A stretch of 64,000 nt of DNA from Diploptera punctata (GCA_030220185.1 JASPKZ010007526.1:124001-188000); one strand, 5' to 3'. Shown: positions 1 to 11,550, numbered from the stretch's first letter. Translations and numbers: made by a program. Notes: generated from the letters alone by a model not told the origin.

Positions 1-272
1 GGTTTCAAACTCGGCCTGGGTGTATGGGCTTTTTGGGATGAAAAAATCCAAGGGACTAGTCCTCCGGGAGAGACTTTAAGCTGCGGCTCGTAAAAGAACC
101 TTAAGTCTAATTTAATGCCTCTGTGCAAAATTTAAGCAGCCTTAGTTGCCTTCTAGATGACTCATTGAAGCGATGTAATGTACAGTAGTCACTCTCTGAC
201 ATCAGAAGTGCATCCATGTCTCCACCAGGGAGGTATGGAGTTTATACATACAAACATACTTATATAAATCCA
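1..272 (+). mobile_element. SINE family 1, cut by window edge
   Basis: The element enters at a pol III B-box-like GGTTTCAAACTC and continues through the shared body (TGGATTTTT-like block, TCCTCCGGGAG, GACTTTAAG, GGCTCGTAAAAG). The same body occurs at 12188-12500, 14900-15200 (minus), 28805-29600 and 54640-54715, so it is a dispersed family. The A box lies outside the window. The 3' part carries a conserved block ending near a (TACA)-like tail. The tRNA origin is inferred from the head of the complete copy at 12188. Confidence 0.75.
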
Positions 273-284
273 TAATAGGTAAAG

Positions 285-580
285 TGATCCCACTACAGGC
301 CTCAGGAGGCCCTTAGGGTAGTAGGAGGTTAAGGCTACCACATTTCCGGACAATCGGCACTTGATGTCACCCGGGTTGTCAGCCCTGCGTTACGGCCGTC
401 TTTACCCCCAAAACAAGCGTCTGATACTCATTTCCGTTAGAGGCTGAGTCGACCCCAGGGCCATAGTGCCGCCAGGAGGTTTGGGTCAGTTTAAAAATCC
501 TGACTCCACCGAGACTCGAACCCTCGACCTTCCGGCTTGTAGAGCAGTGCCTTAACCACTACGCTACGGCGTGCCCCACA
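285..580 (-). mobile_element. SINE family 2, tRNA-headed
   Basis: Read on the minus strand the head holds an A-box-like GCGTAGTGGTTAAGGC (about 549-564) and a perfect B box, GGTTCGAGTC (513-522), spaced as in a tRNA gene. The body has a conserved block (TACTACCCTAAGGGCCTCC region) shared with 5337-5495. It is a pol III SINE by structure. No long ORF is present and no target duplication was resolved. Bases 581-817 hold nothing I can name. Confidence 0.8.
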
Positions 581-817
581 TTAAATCTAGGAGATTTCGA
601 TGGACAGGACAAGTAGTTCGAATAATTAAAAGTGTAAATGCTTTCAAAATGTTACTGAAAATCGTTGAGAAAGGTCATTACCTCATGGGAAGATACTATT
701 CACGTATGTTTCAGGAAGATTCAAATGGCTGAGGTTAGAGTCCATTAAAGGATCGTATTGAATGCGGCTTTGAACCTGCTGGTTCCATAAGCCAAATAAT
801 TTATTAATTTATTATTA

Positions 818-1205
818 TGTCCACCGCTGTGGTCTCGAGGTAGCGTGCAGCCTTTTCACGCAGCGGGCCCGTGTTAGATTCCCGGTCGGGACAGGCTCCA
901 GGGTGAGGGAAAAACGTTTTTAAATTATTATATTGTCACCATTGATTAATTTTCCCTAAGAATATTAAACTATTATAGCGGGGTTTTTCCTCACCTGTAA
1001 GACAAATGCCAGAAAGCTTAGGGCCCAACGGTCCCCGAAAATCATCCGGCCATCATCATCATCATCATCACCCTTATCATTATCATCATCATCCTTCACC
1101 GTTGTAGAAAGCAACGGGAAACTACCACACCTATAAATCCCTAGTAAACCTGCAAAGCACAGCATGAAAATTTGCAGTGAAAAACCTGCCTTCGGGCAGA
1201 ATTAC

Positions 1206-1208
<3 letters not shown>
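818..1208 (+). mobile_element. SINE family 3, nearly full length
   Basis: The head CTGTGGTCTCGAGGTAGCG with a downstream B-box-like GTTAGATTCCC resembles a tRNA promoter. The body (TTTTTCCTCACCTGTAAGAC, GGCCCAACGGTCCCCGAA) recurs at 8176, 10455, 11239, 22000, 26893 and 38990. The 3' end carries a small inverted motif, CCTGCC-TTC-GGGCAG, then runs into (AT)n, as does the 8176 copy. An internal (CAT)n/(ATC)n stretch lies at 1049-1095. Confidence 0.8.

Positions 1209-1264
<56 letters not shown>
1209..1264. repeat. (AT)n microsatellite
   Basis: This is a long alternating AT run directly at the 3' end of the family 3 SINE. It is probably the element's expanded tail. Confidence 0.9.
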
Positions 1265-1265
<1 letters not shown>

Positions 1266-2030
1266 ATGCAATATGGATTAATAATTATTAAATTTTTAAT
1301 AATTCATATATGTATATGAACATTACTTTTGGCGAGTTATTATTATAACATAATTTGTAAATTTATAAAATTTTACAAAAACAGCCTTGTGGTTTTCGAA
1401 CAAACATGGATTGTAATAATATTGGGATTTAGTGGGCAGCCTATATTTGTCACGTGTATCTGTGGATGGGCACTGATTTATTATGGAAATGTGTCATGGT
1501 AATAAAATTGCAACCCATCATTTGCCTTGACAAATGAAGATAACCAGAAAAAAAAGCCCCGTGAAGTTGTTCGGCTCTGAGGTTTGAACGCAGACCTAGC
1601 GAATACTAGTCTGAAATTCTATTATCTGGGACTACTCGTTAGCCTGATTGTTAAATAAAAAGTTTGCATATTTTATATCCGTTAATTAAAGAGAAAAATG
1701 TAGTAATGTTTTCAAATTGAAATTCTGATTAATTCCGGGTACCGTGCCTAGCCTATCTAATTTTCTAGTTTCTCATTGTGAGAATCTCGGGTGGATGGAA
1801 CAAAATGTGATACCTATAGAGTTATCTAGGAAGAACTTTTTCTGCGCACAGTAAATAAAATTATAGTTTAGAATACTGACAAATAATATATCTTATTTTA
1901 CCAATGGCGATGAGAGCAATAACATTTTTTAAAAAGTTTAATATAAAATTAATACAGCCAATTTCAGTTTTATTAATTTTTTTATATTTCCGTAACTCCT
2001 TCAGAAACCTATTCCACCCTCAGCAGAATG
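1265..2030. other. Unassigned AT-rich DNA
   Basis: No motif, tRNA-like head or LINE signature was recognised. The short open frames here have no recognisable domain. Confidence 0.5.
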
Positions 2031-2205
2031 TTATAAAGACTACTGATTGTTGCTGTAGAGAAGGTTTATTTTATTCTATTTTTGTGGCGAATGCATTATA
2101 GTTTAGAATCATATTACTATTAATTTATTTTAAATTTTCTATACCTTGCGGTATACTTATATTATTTCAATGTTTATATTCTTTGTGTAGCCTATTATAG
2201 TAAGA

Positions 2206-2246
<41 letters not shown>

Positions 2247-2373
2247 TTGTGTGTGTGTGTGTTTGATGATCTGCTTCAATTATATGTTTTGTGTTATTGA
2301 TTTTTCTTCTGCGTATTTAAATCATTAAAAGTTCTCTAAATCTGATATTAAAAATTTCTGGTGGTTCTGCCTT

Positions 2374-2681
2374 TTTAAATTAATATAATAATAAGGATAT
2401 AAAAATATAAATATAATAATATATAATAAATATAAATATATATATATATATAGGCCTATATAAATATAAAAATAATAAAAATTATAGACTGAATAAATCA
2501 ATAATTCACCATAAAACATAGTATTTAAATTAATATAATAATAAGGATATAAAAATATAAATATAATAATATATAATAAATATAATAATATATAATAAAT
2601 ATAAATATATATATATATAAATATAAAAATAATAAAAATTATAGACTGAATAAATCAATAATTCACCATAAAACATAGTAA
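2374..2681. repeat. 150-bp tandem duplication
   Basis: Two consecutive copies begin at about 2374 and 2524 (TTTAAATTAATATAATAATA) and end with CACCATAAAACATAGTA. They are close to identical apart from the length of an internal AT tract, which suggests a recent duplication. Confidence 0.9.
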
Positions 2682-2864
2682 CTCATTCAAAAGTTCTGCT
2701 AATGATTACCAGAAAGTTATTAGGCAATTGATTGTTGCTGTAGAGAGGATTTATTGTATTTTATTTTATTTTTTTTCTAGTGGATGCATTTTCGTTTAGA
2801 ATCATATTACTGTTAATTTATATTAAAATTTTTATATGGGCCCTATTCCGATATGTTTATATTT

Positions 2865-3014
2865 AATATTTAATTTTAGGAAGTTATATTTTGAGGTTAT
2901 TTTAATTATATTATTTTTAGTCTGGACATCTTACCTCAATATTAATGTTGAAACATGTTCAAGAACAAATCAACATTAATATTGAGGTAAGATGTCCAGA
3001 CTAAAAATAATATA
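2865..3014. mobile_element. Palindromic Penelope-type terminal repeat (family D)
   Basis: About 45-bp arms (left around 2906-2951, right 2970-3014) are inverted copies around a short spacer. The arms match the termini of the element at 11649-12112. A 12-bp direct repeat, ATGTTTATATTT, lies at 2853-2864 and 3015-3026. The related sequence at 2165 retains the unoccupied site, so this is an insertion. It is only terminal sequence with no coding part. Confidence 0.8.
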
Positions 3015-3189
3015 ATGTTTATATTTGCAATATTTCTATCTTTGTGTAGGCTATTATAGTAAGAGCTTTTTTTTAAATATATGATGACCTGCTTCAATTA
3101 TATGTTTAGTGTAAGTATATTTTCCTTTTGTGCATTTAAATCAAAATTTCTCTAAATCTGATATTAAAATTTTTGCTAATTCCGCCTAC

Positions 3190-3545
3190 GTCAATATTTT
3201 TGCAAACTATACACGTTGATTTGTATAACTACTTATCTGTTGTAGAAACTGATTTTTTTATACTATTATATTTTATGTCATTTATTTTCAGCGGTGTAGC
3301 ATGTTATGTAAGCTGTGTTTTAATTTAAAGTTTTAGTTAATTTTGTAATTTTTACCTCCTGTGTAGTTGAATGTTATGTAGTTCTCTATATTATCAGTTA
3401 TTTTTCGAGTTTAGTTATGTTGAATACATATTTGTTTTTATGAGTTTATTTATAATTTCTTCATTTTAGCCGTTGTGTGTATTGTAGGTAATATTTTTGC
3501 AGTGTTCGAATTCTTGTTGTGAAGGGGATATAATTCGGGTGGAGA
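3190..3545. other. Unassigned AT-rich DNA
   Basis: Nothing was recognised between the duplicated block and the (CT)n tract. Confidence 0.5.
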
Positions 3546-3547
3546 TA

Positions 3548-3594
<47 letters not shown>

Positions 3595-3672
3595 TTCTCT
3601 GTCTTTCTCTCTTTGTCTCTTTCTCTTTTTCTCTTTCTCTTTCTCTCTTTTTCTCTCTTTCTCCTTTCTCTT
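3546..3672. repeat. (CT)n/(CTTT)n polypyrimidine tract
   Basis: About 125 bp are almost purely pyrimidine on the + strand, pure (CT)n on the left and interrupted CTTT units on the right. The serine/leucine/phenylalanine peptide it would encode is an artefact of the repeat. Confidence 0.95.
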
Positions 3673-4196
3673 TACGTACCCAACCGAGAATGTTTTAACA
3701 CATTCATAGGAATTTTCAATAATTTTAGTGCTTGCTGTGAATGATGAAATATTCAGTCGGTAAAGTACCTAATTTTATTCATCATTCGAACCATGTTAGA
3801 ATTTGCAAATTGCAATTATACTGTTTTAGAAAGGGTAGATAAAAACAGTAGAGGAATCCAGTTTATTGCAATAAAACCAAAATAGAAACGAATGATTGTG
3901 CATGGATGACACGATCGTCAATAAACGTACGTGCTCTATATTGACCAAGAAGCCCTCCTTTACAGAGCAACAAAATAAAAATAGCGAAGACATATGTGTA
4001 GGGTGTTTTCAAACAATGCTAACAGTTCCTCAGGAATATTTTTGAAACAGTCTATTACATAGAAACGACAATTTTCAAGTTAGGCTATGTTAACATTTGA
4101 GTGAGGCCCTATCATGATAAGGGTGCTTAAATTTTATAGTACTGTATTAACGTAAATTTATTATCTTGTTAATTTCACATTATAATACCAGATTAT
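3673..4196. other. Unassigned DNA
   Basis: Nothing was recognised. Short (ATT)n runs begin at 4197. Confidence 0.5.
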
Positions 4197-4252
4197 TATT
4201 ATTATTATTATTATAATTATTATTATTATTATATTATTATTATTATTATTGT

Positions 4253-4591
4253 CGTTATCCCGCGCCTTAGTTTGCTGATCTAGGGCATGACGCCTTTCTA
4301 AGAGAAAGCACTAGTTCAAGTTTTCATAGATGAAGAAATTGGGGAAAGAGTTTTTTCACGAAATTTTGACCCATGCCCGCTCAGCAACGTGAGGAATCTG
4401 GGTAGAGGCAATACGTAGCGGCTCCAGGTTGAGAATCTAGCTATGAGGACAGGGGGATCCGACATGTTGACCTATTCCTCCCCTATATGGCAGTATAATC
4501 GTCCATATTTGTGGATGACACATGTGAATGTGAGGCCAGCAGCCGACTGGTAGGCTAAGGGTCTGCTAGGTCTGATACGCCATGAAGAAAC

Positions 4592-4669
<78 letters not shown>

Positions 4670-4676
4670 TATTATT
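4253..4676 (+). mobile_element. SINE family 4, old copy with (ATT)n tail
   Basis: The order of blocks matches the younger copies at 44168 and 60865: a degenerate tRNA-like head, then ATGCCCGCTCAGCAACGTGAGG, then GTAGCGGCTCCAGGTTGAG, then GGCCAGCAGCCG-CTGGTA (each split here to stay short). It is clearly more diverged than those two. It ends in about 85 bp of pure (ATT)n from 4590. Confidence 0.7.
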
Positions 4677-4689
4677 ATGTGGTGTTTTC

Positions 4690-5064
4690 ATTTACAGGGT
4701 TTCACATCATCTTCCTGCGCCCTATTATTCTACTGTCATCCTCCTTCATGCCTCTCTGCTATTCCAATCTTCATCGTCCAGTCCTTTAACATTGTACATT
4801 TTTCAAACAATAGGGAGCTAGGCTGATGCATCAACCCCAACCTGGAAGACCAGGTGATTTTTAATCAAGGTTCTCTTTAGTCTTTGACGAATCAACGCCT
4901 AACTGCAACGCACCAGTACCTGTAATCCTAGGCAGGAGCCCTCGCAGGGTACTATCAGCCAGGCGTACTGGACCCTGGTTTTTTAACGAGGTTGTTACTC
5001 CTCCCCCCTCACCCTTTTTCGACCTGGCTGGGACAGGATTTGACGGGTTTAATATAGTTATTAA

Positions 5065-5098
<34 letters not shown>

Positions 5099-5120
5099 AT
5101 TATTATTATTATTATTAAAC
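4690..5120 (+). repeat. Unclassified repeat-like block ending in (ATT)n
   Basis: A GC-richer stretch (CCTAGGCAGGAGCCCTCGC, GACCTGGCTGGGACAGG) ends in (ATT)n at 5066-5120, the same architecture as the LINE and SINE ends elsewhere. No second copy was seen in the window, so the class is not assigned. Confidence 0.4.
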
Positions 5121-5137
5121 TACAAAACTGGCAGATG

Positions 5138-5170
<33 letters not shown>

Positions 5171-5336
5171 TTCTTACAGACTTAAGGTCATAATGCATTC
5201 TCTTCCACCCAACCAGCAGAAATATACAACTAAACATTTACAATATAAATTAGATATACAATATACTAATTACATTGATTTAAAAATGGCATTAAAAATA
5301 GCAGTTTAGATTTCTTATAGTCTACATAAAAAGTGT

Positions 5337-5495
5337 AAAGTGATCCCACAACAGGCCCGGAGGCCCTTGGGGTAGTAGGAGGTTAAGGCTCCCACTTTTT
5401 TCTAGACTATCGGCACTTTATGTCAACCGGGTTGTCAGCCCTGCGTGACGGCCGCCTTTACCCCCAGAACAAGCGTCTGGTACTCATTTCTACAA
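5337..5495 (-). mobile_element. SINE family 2, headless fragment
   Basis: It matches 290-450 over the block GTAGTAGGAGGTTAAGGCT, GGGTTGTCAGCCCTGCGT and CCCAGAACAAGCGTCTG-like. The tRNA-like head is missing. Bases 5121-5336 contain an (AAT)n run and otherwise nothing recognised. Confidence 0.75.
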
Positions 5496-5499
5496 CATT

Positions 5500-6547
5500 T
5501 TATACGCTAAACATAAAATAATAATAATAGTAAATCGGGAAACGCCAATTAATACATGTATATTACACGTGAAAGAAAAAAAAAAAACTTTGAGGCGGAA
5601 CAGCCAATTTGCCTAGCCCGTGAAGTGAAGAAGAAGATATTACACATGATGGTAATGTTCGAACCAAAGTTAAAGTAAATATAAATTTAGATTTGTTTCA
5701 AATTATTCTAACGTCCGGCAGCCCCGGATTTCTTGTGGTGGAGAATTCCAGTAGCGAGAAGTGGAGATGGTAGAAATATATAGATATAGATGATGGGATG
5801 CCCTATGTTGGGGTATATAATATACGGTTGGTTTTCTTTGGGACCTGAAGCGAGTATTATAACCTCTAGTCCTCCAGGACGTACTCTTTATGATTATTAT
5901 GGCAATAGAAATAATAATAATAGTAATAGTAATAGTAGTAGTAATAATAGAGGAAATGAATAGTTATTAAAGATAAATATTAAAGGATATAATAATGATT
6001 GAATCGTAGAGTTAAACTTGAACCACTTTAGTGTTGGAATTTTAATCTTATCTCTGGGTGTTTGTTCAGCTCGCCGGGCAAAGTGAAGGGAAACAAAAGG
6101 AGCCAAGTTAACAAAACACACTCGCCTCCCGTAACCATTACAATTTTCCGAACCTTATCAATACACTGAGCAGTGTCAGACGTGAAGTTTGGTAGCACTG
6201 TCACTCTTTTCTGATGTGAAACTGAAATTTTCAGCTCGATATTTGATCAGTCGTGAAAATTAATTATTTCCAGACTTGTGCAGCATCACTAGAAACCACA
6301 TTAGAATCTCCTAATTATAGTTGAATAAATAATCCTGATATTTCTCGGTTTTTGGAAAATATTGAAATTTAAATTGTTGAAAATGAAACGAGTGAGCTAA
6401 ATGTAGACTTCCATTTTAAATTTCCGATTTACTTGTATAGAAATTGGCTTTTGTTGTATTTTCCAGGAAAGAGCGAGTTAAAATTATTAAAAAGGTAACC
6501 TTTGAAAACAAAGTAAAGTATTTGTAGGCCTATTTGTATATGATATG

Positions 6548-6588
<41 letters not shown>
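5500..6588. other. Unassigned DNA with (TA)n at the right edge
   Basis: No family signature was recognised. A (TA)n run occupies about 6547-6591 and abuts the Tigger remnant. Confidence 0.5.
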
Positions 6589-6591
<3 letters not shown>

Positions 6592-6593
<2 letters not shown>

Positions 6594-8178
6594 TAAAGGC
6601 CCCAAATAAGAGATACCTTTTCAAAAATCGCTTCTGTATCAGAATGGTAACTGATTTATTACATTTAAAAATGGTAATACATGTTTCATATTCTTTATTT
6701 TGATATTCCATAAAATAAAACCTCGTTACTTAGTAAGTATTTAAAAAAAACTCTAAGAACAATAAGAATTGTAAAAATTGAAAATTTCGAAGAGGGTTCC
6801 AAATAAGAGATACCTACATTTGCTTCTATATCTTTAGCAAAAACATTCAAATAATCCAGTAGATTCAAAACAAAAACACTTTATCACACACAAACTAATA
6901 ATTAATTTCACTATACATGTTAATAGTGTCTTTTCAGAGTAGATAATTAATTTTGCTTCTTTGAGCAAATAAGCAGACGAATGGTTCCTCATCAGCCCCG
7001 CAATCTTCATGAGCCCAGCGATGACAGTCAATGCACTGAGCTCATTTTTCTCCCCTTGTGTCCTCTGAATACAATCCAGTGCAAAATAAACACTCAGCAT
7101 CAGCATCATCAGCACCAAACTCTGAATCATCATCGCCTGAATCAACTATCTCCATTTCCGTGTCTGTTTCTTCGCTTGAAGAACTCAGTTGGCGTTTTCT
7201 TGACCGAGACTTTTTAGATTTTACTGAATTTGTTTTTTGAAAAAGTTGCTTCAGTTTAGTTTATTGGTTCTATTCAAACTGTCCTTTAGTTCTTGGCGAT
7301 ACGGACTGCCTGTCAGAAGGGCTGCATTTCCGGTTCTGCCTTTCCTTTTTTTCTGGTTCTCGACTTGTTGATGGTTGTTGGATCTGAGGGAGTGGTGACA
7401 CATCAGTAAGACCCACGAGAGTTCCTGAATCAGGAACTACGATTGCATCACTCTTATCTCCGGTGTGGATGGCGAAATCGCTATCAGAAAAAATGTTCCT
7501 GTTGCACGGAACAACCCCTGTCTTTCGAAATGCATTGATCTAAATTTGTAGAGTAGCAGCCGGGGTGACAGCCCGGTTGATTCCTCGGTCCGATTTTCTA
7601 GAAAGACATCTATCTAAATGACCTCTCAGGGCCTATAATGTGACCACTTTATTTTTATAAAGTTAAATCACGTATTTATCAAACGAGATGAATTTGTTTA
7701 AGAAAATGTAGCGCACTTGTATACAGGAGAATCTGCATATGTCAATGAAACAACTTCTGGTTCCTAATAAGAGACACTATCTCTTATTTGGAACCACAAG
7801 TATCTCTTATTAGGGAACGGCACGGTCGCCAATTCCGTGGCTGGTCAGACTGTAATAAATTGTGTCACAAATAATCACTCTAGTTTATAATAGTCTGCAT
7901 TTCATGAGGTTTTCGGGAAAATAAGTAAAATTAATATCAGAACTCACCTTCACAGTTATCCACAACTTTGAATAGCGTCACTACAAAAATTCAATTGTCG
8001 CGAAAACAAACACAACCTTCTCTGCTTCGTTTCAATCAACCAAGTGACACCAAACAAAGACCACGATGCTATAATAGTACAAAGCTCAGATTTTTGTTAC
8101 AAACATCAGATGACAGCTGTTCATGGACTAGATAATAAGGTATCTCTTATTAGGAGACTATCTCTTATTTGGCGACTT
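6592..8178 (-). mobile_element. Pogo/Tigger DNA transposon remnant
   Basis: Terminal inverted repeats of about 23 bp share GTAAAG-(4 nt)-CCAAATAAGAGATA at 6594-6616 and, inverted, at about 8155-8176. On the minus strand, from about 7560 down to 6950, a frameshifted reading contains INAFRKTGVVPCNRNIFSDS, the C-terminal part of a DDE_1 (pogo/Jerky/Tigger) transposase. It is followed by a serine- and acid-rich linker and a cysteine-rich end (CLFC...C..CHRWAHEDCG...CLF) like the zinc-binding C-terminus of that family. The catalytic part is missing. Stops interrupt the frame, so it is non-functional. It is about 1.6 kb, roughly half a full element. Confidence 0.85.
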
Positions 8179-8375
8179 TACAGAAAACTTTAAGGCCCAA
8201 ACGGTCCCCGAAAGCATACGGCCATCATCCTTATCATTACCATCATCATTATCATCCTTCACTGGTGTGGAAAGCAATGGGAAGCTACTAGACCTATAAT
8301 CCCCTAGAAAAACTGCAAAGCATAGCATGAAAATGCTATGATTGCAGCGAAAGACCTGCCCTCTGGCAGAATTAC

Positions 8376-8421
<46 letters not shown>
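8176..8421 (+). mobile_element. SINE family 3, 5'-truncated, with (TA)n(TG)n tail
   Basis: It matches 1005-1205 from the block AAGGCCCAAACGGTCCCCGA to the terminal CCTGCC-CTCT-GGCAG hairpin. It is followed by (TA)n then (TG)n to 8421. It abuts the end of the Tigger remnant. Confidence 0.85.
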
Positions 8422-8470
8422 TATGATTGTTATTATATTGGGCAACAGATGAAGGATACAGCCTTTTAAT

Positions 8471-8471
8471 C

Positions 8472-8524
<53 letters not shown>

Positions 8525-8803
8525 ATTTTTTATTTAGGAATATTCCACAATACAGTGTTTCTCCTTCAACCCAAAGTGATTTGTCGCCAGAGGTTCCTGT
8601 CTAAAGCATCTTCTTCCCTCAAATCTCTAGCTTCCATACTTCTCTTCACTCCATCCATCCATCCATCATTCTCTAGGCCTGCCTCTTCCACTTCTTACAT
8701 TAGCTTTCCAATTAAGGATCTTCTTTGATATTCTATCTTCTTCCTTTCTTATGAGGTGTTCATACTATTTCAAACGTTTTTCTTCTATTTTTCCGAATGT
8801 TTT

Positions 8804-8841
<38 letters not shown>
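8471..8841 (-). mobile_element. LINE C-terminal fragment (family B-like)
   Basis: Minus-strand reading from about 8800 to 8565 gives KRLK-YEHLIRKEEDR..., then a GRGRPRE-WMDG stretch and MEARDLREEDALDRNLWRQI. This is the C-terminal region after the RT seen in many arthropod LINE polyproteins. Stops interrupt it. (AAT)n runs at 8471-8522 (the tail side for a minus-strand element) and 8807-8841 flank it. Confidence 0.75.
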
Positions 8842-8842
<1 letters not shown>

Positions 8843-8994
8843 TAATATAATGATACACTTGTGTAAATGGGTAGAAATGTATATTTAAATCCCTTTTTAA
8901 TTAATCCCGAAATTTGTTATCAATAAAAGCTTTAATAATTTCTTAGTTCTACAGATTTTTTACTCAAATTCTTGCTAGGCCTATACTAAATCAC

Positions 8995-9282
8995 AATACT
9001 TCACAGATAGTTAGAAATGGAACAATTCCTTCGTAAACACGATATCAGTTTTATCTCCTTTCTTATAGATTGGTATACGATAATCGATTCTTTTCATTTG
9101 GAAAAAAATGATTTTCCAAAATCATACTATAGGCCTATATCCTGTCCATTTTCAACTTCTGATTTTATCAGTTCTGCTGGAATCATATCTGAACCTAATG
9201 CTTTATACGTCTTTAAAATTTCTATCACCATTTCAACCTCTAATGTGCTTGTTTTTCTGACTATTATTTCTGCTATCAGTAA

Positions 9283-9290
<8 letters not shown>
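8995..9290 (-). mobile_element. LINE RT N-terminal fragment
   Basis: Minus-strand translation reads LEVEMVIEILKTYKALGSDM, then IPAELIKSEVENG, and further on YKKGDKTDI after frame changes. This is the fingers region of a non-LTR reverse transcriptase (K-APGSD-IPAEL, then Y-KKGDK-D). Stops and an internal deletion separate the two parts. (AAT)n follows at 9282-9326. Confidence 0.75.
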
Positions 9291-9324
<34 letters not shown>

Positions 9325-9349
9325 TGATATTATTATTATTATTCCATGA

Positions 9350-10454
9350 ATGTTGGAACTTATAAATTGGCCTATTAATCATGCAGAATAGTTGCGTGCA
9401 TAAAAGAAAGAAAATGAGAGGTTTCCTATGAAACCGACAACATAATGAAAGCTTGTAACGAAATTAGGAGATGCGAATGTGCTTCTTTTTAATCAAGTTG
9501 TCTTTCTTCCGTCACGTTACGCACGTAATCAGCAGACATTGTAACGTGGCGACGTCTCTAGAATTTGTCATTCATCAATATCGGATGCTGATGAGAATTT
9601 CTCGTGACTTTAATTAACATAGATTTCAAATTAATGTAATGCGCGATCATAATGTTGATTTAAACAAATATTTTGTGGTGGGGAAACATAGTAAGTAAAG
9701 CTGTTTATAACGATAATGTATAATAATTATTAACCTTGGATTTGGTAATATGCCTCTTTCAAGTAACGTAGATTGTTTTCAATTAATTTAATTTTTTCCG
9801 CTAGTGGTATGTAAATTGTCTTATATTCCACTCTCTTCAAGTTTATTTTATTAATCAGACTTTTTAATCAGTAATGAAAAGGAAATAGTGAAAATTCTAG
9901 TACTTTTATATCATTAGCAACCGAAACACTGGATTTTTTCCTTCTCCGAATTAATAGTTACTGTATTAGTTACTGTATGTAGGAATTGCAGAGCGGACTA
10001 TGGCACTCTACGGCACTAGGCGGCAGTCGAATGCTACAGTCAGACTTATCTTTCTTTCCCTGCCTTCAAGATTAATAAACAATGCGAATATTTTATTTGT
10101 ATTCCTATTTATTATAATGAAAAACCTAAAATAAGTATATGTAAGTAACAAATTTACTCCAAGAAAGCCTCATGACGGTATGATTAACGATTCAATCTGG
10201 ACTCGAATATCTATTCTTCTGCTTCTCGGTATTGAACTCGGTTCGTCCAGCCCATAGGCAGATTCCTTGTATGAGCTACTATTCGATATGTAAATATACA
10301 TTAGTTAGTTTTTTGTGAAGTTTCTATGAAAAATACATTCACAATCCTGTTTCAATGTTTATAGCCGTACTATAAAATGTTTGTTGTTTCTATTTAATGT
10401 TTGATTATAAAATTGACTGTCATTTTATTGAAACTATTTTAAATGTAAATTAAG
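9350..10454. other. Unassigned AT-rich DNA
   Basis: About 1.1 kb without any family signature I recognise, no tRNA-like head and no significant open frame. Confidence 0.5.
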
Positions 10455-11140
10455 TCCACCGTTGTTGCCTTGTACGAAGCGGAGTCGTGTTCGATCGCCG
10501 GTCTGGACAAGTTTGATATATGAAGAATTTTTAGTTTTTTTTTTTCTCACCTGCAAGACAAATATCAGGAAACTGGAAGATTCAAATCGTCCCTGAACAT
10601 CATCTAGGCATCATAATTACGCAGTTCATATTCATATTGTTTAGTATGAATGCAAGAGTATGACGTGTCTTTACTTTTAAAATTCATTACGAAACATTGA
10701 GATCACTATTTAAAATTTAAAATATGAAATAGGTACCTGAGATCTCTGTCGTCCTCTACTTTATAAGGATATCAAATGTGAAATACTTTCGGAACATATG
10801 CTTCATCCTCGGTACCGATGTATATGCTGAGGATGGATCATTTGTTCCGAAAGGTCTTTTCATTTTATAGGGGTTATAAAGTTGAGGACGGCTTAGATCT
10901 CAGGTACCTATTTTATATTTTAAATTTTAAATAATGTGTCTTGTCTTAAATGTTCATGTTGTCTTGGAGGTGGTCATGTCATCCTAGGAAGCTATTCATG
11001 TCCTTGTGCGGCCAGAAAAGTAACTGTGTGATTAGAGTTTCAAATTCCTTCCCGACAGATCGTGTCCCTGTAAGGCTCTACGGGCGTGGGACACGTAAAA
11101 GTACCTATATAGGTGAGGTTAAACTTAGGTAAGAAGAGAA
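10455..11140 (+). mobile_element. SINE family 3, split by a palindromic insertion
   Basis: Bases 10455-10690 carry the head (GTCCACCGTTG, B-box-like GTTCGATCGCC) and the CACCTGCAAGACAAAT block. The element resumes at about 10933 with CTTAAATGTTCATGTTGTC and ends with the GTAAAAGTACCTATATAGG block, as in 22216-22440 and 39100-39320. The interruption is the Penelope-type palindrome at 10708-10932. Confidence 0.8.
10708..10932. mobile_element. Palindromic Penelope-type terminal repeat (family C)
   Basis: The outer arms (ATTTAAAATTTAAAATATGA at 10708 and its inverse ending at 10932) extend inwards through GGTACCTGAGATCT and CTCTACTTTATAA-like blocks. Related half-copies lie at 21384-21500 and 30418-30455. 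The right half reads CTGAGGA (10827-10833), a hairpin, then GAAA (10849-10852), a hammerhead-like core. Only terminal sequence remains. Confidence 0.75.
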
Positions 11141-11238
11141 GAGATAGAAAATTAAAAATTTAATATCTTAATTAGAATTTTAATAGCATTATTAATTATC
11201 GAAAATCTACAATAATTACAAATTTATAATATTTTTTG

Positions 11239-11550
11239 AGTCCACAGATGTCTCGAGAGAGCGTGCTACTTTGGCACGCAGCGGGCCCGAGTTCGATCCT
11301 CGGTCGGGACAAGTTTCCTGGGTGAATTTTAATTTAGGGTGTTTTCCTCGCCTGTCAGACGAAATGTCAGGAAACATTAAGGCCCAAACGGTCCCCGAAC
11401 TTCATCTAACCATCATTATCATATTCATCTCATTAGTTTAGAATTAATGCCTCTCCTGGCGCATCGTTTACATCATCATCACTCATCATATCATCAAGCC
11501 AGTGTAACTTCGCCTTTCAGGCGCCCCAATCTCTGTAGTGGGTTACAGTA
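11239..11550 (+). mobile_element. SINE family 3
   Basis: The head has the B box GTTCGATCCTC and the diagnostic GCAGCGGGCCCGAG. The body has CGCCTGTCAGACGAAATGTC and GGCCCAAACGGTCCCCGAA. The 3' part diverges from the long form (GCCTTTCAGGCGCCCC), so the family has at least two tail types. Confidence 0.8.

Larger units (their letters stand above)
2030..3190. repeat. Diverged segmental duplication
   Basis: The stretches 2030-2370 and 2730-3190 are diverged direct copies. They share the blocks TTGTTGCTGTAGAG, TTTAGAATCATATTACT, GCCTATTATAGTAAGA-like and CTGCTTCAATTATATG in the same order. The second copy contains the palindromic insertion at 2865-3014. The first carries (TA)n(TG)n at 2207-2262. 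Between them lies a 150-bp tandem duplication, described separately. Confidence 0.75.

Noticed and set aside
3497..3709. 70-residue Ser/Leu/Phe-rich frame
   Set aside because: It is an artefact of the (CT)n tract.
9588..9612. Hammerhead-like CTGATGAGAATTTCTCG
   Set aside because: After the hairpin the sequence is GTGA, not GAAA, and no helix III or helix I can be drawn.
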